DNA of 64,000 nt from Eubacteriaceae bacterium (lineage in GTDB: Bacteria > Bacillota > Clostridia > Peptostreptococcales > Anaerovoracaceae): assembly GCA_902362435.1 (NCBI GenBank), contig CABIWW010000010.1:62001-126000 (forward strand), written 5' to 3'. Below the pieces are notes generated by a model. That model saw only the letters and a program-made list of their open reading frames with translations, ran no database searches and had not been told where the DNA came from. Position numbers and translations under genes: made by a program. Every line of letters starts with the position of its first letter. Position 1 is the stretch's first letter. Of the stretch, positions 63,804-64,000 are shown piece by piece.

Positions 63804-64000
63804 ATGGAAGCATTAGGTATGATAGAAACATATGGACTGGTTCCTGCTATCGAAGCAGCTGATGCCATGCTGAAAGCGGCAGAAGTAAAACTTCTGGAAA
63901 GAACTTTCGTCAAGGGCGGCCTGGTTACTGTTACAGTAACAGGCGACGTAGCAGCCGTAAAGGCATCCGTTGATGCCGGTGCTGCCGCAGCAGCAAGACT
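63804..64000 (+). CDS. BMC-M shell protein, cut by the window end
   Basis: The first 65 codons of a single-domain hexamer-forming shell protein: [20 protein letters not shown], then [12 protein letters not shown] and [23 protein letters not shown] precedes the ATG. The rest, and probably further cut genes (alcohol dehydrogenase, phosphotransacylase, perhaps a second aldehyde dehydrogenase), lie beyond the window. Confidence 0.93.
   Translation, partial: MEALGMIETYGLVPAIEAADAMLKAAEVKLLERTFVKGGLVTVTVTGDVAAVKASVDAGAAAAAR

Noticed and set aside
1..64000. CRISPR arrays, insertion sequences, prophage and rRNA genes
   Set aside because: No regular spacer-repeat arrays, transposase or integrase genes or rRNA segments were seen; the only non-coding RNAs recognised are rnpB and one tRNA.

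Overview
The window reads as one chromosomal segment of an anaerobic, endospore-forming Bacillota of class Clostridia. The evidence is the sporulation genes (gpr, spoIIP, a bofC-like gene, spoIVB, spo0A), the dgt-dnaG-rpoD-trmK-nif3 housekeeping block, the RNase P RNA, the 4-hydroxybutyrate fermentation genes and a choline-degrading glycyl-radical microcompartment. A gut or sediment amino-acid/amine fermenter, possibly near Eubacteriales Family XIII (Anaerovoracaceae), would fit; that rank is a guess.

Layout. 1-8.2 kb: germination protease and spoIIP, lepA-hemW, glpK, thiamine uptake (thiT) converging on thiamine pyrophosphokinase, and a NifU-like Fe-S protein. 8.2-12.8 kb: abfD, a six-cysteine small protein, abfT and abfH, which together interconvert succinate semialdehyde, 4-hydroxybutyrate, 4-hydroxybutyryl-CoA and crotonyl-CoA. 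13-16.3 kb: two membrane proteins of unknown role and a P-loop ATPase. 16.3-21.8 kb: a sigma-54-like promoter, an unexplained 450-base segment ending in a terminator, an APC permease, a membrane histidine kinase and a sigma-54 activator. 21.8-25.8 kb: bofC-like gene, spoIVB, spo0A and a convergent brnQ. 25.9-32.4 kb: thioesterase, 2-hydroxyacid dehydrogenase, acetyltransferase, a cysteine-rich protein, an M16 peptidase, dut, and a catalase-like protein whose C-terminal domain is a separate overlapping ORF. 32.4-39.3 kb: dgt, dnaG, rpoD, trmK, nif3, rnpB, tRNA-Leu.

39.3-64 kb looks like an extended choline island. It holds an SMR transporter pair, a large secreted PHP/CehA-type protein, the scar of a deleted lysR/transporter pair, a flavodiiron protein with C-terminal flavin-reductase and rubredoxin domains, a flavodoxin-fold/TPR/DUF4037/DUF4125/MerR operon, and then the cut microcompartment operon. 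That operon runs: transporter, small protein, tandem BMC shell protein, aldehyde dehydrogenase homologue, CutC, CutD, EutS-, EutP-, EutT- and EutJ-like proteins, Fe-S type shell proteins, EutN, a PduS-like flavoprotein, EutQ and a BMC-M cut off by the window end. CutC splits choline to trimethylamine and acetaldehyde inside the shell without B12.

The most interesting observations are these. (1) Near-identical long-spacer (19/20 bp) MerR-type promoters sit before the secreted PHP protein and before the cut operon, with one MerR gene between them, which suggests a shared regulon of extracellular hydrolysis and microcompartment metabolism. (2) The aldehyde dehydrogenase homologue has serine where the catalytic cysteine should be. 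(3) A split catalase-like protein has lost the distal histidine. (4) An uncharacterised TPR/DUF4037/DUF4125/MerR unit adjoins the cut operon. (5) A sigma-54-type promoter leads into an unexplained terminated transcript. All functions are read from sequence motifs and family memory; no database search was run.
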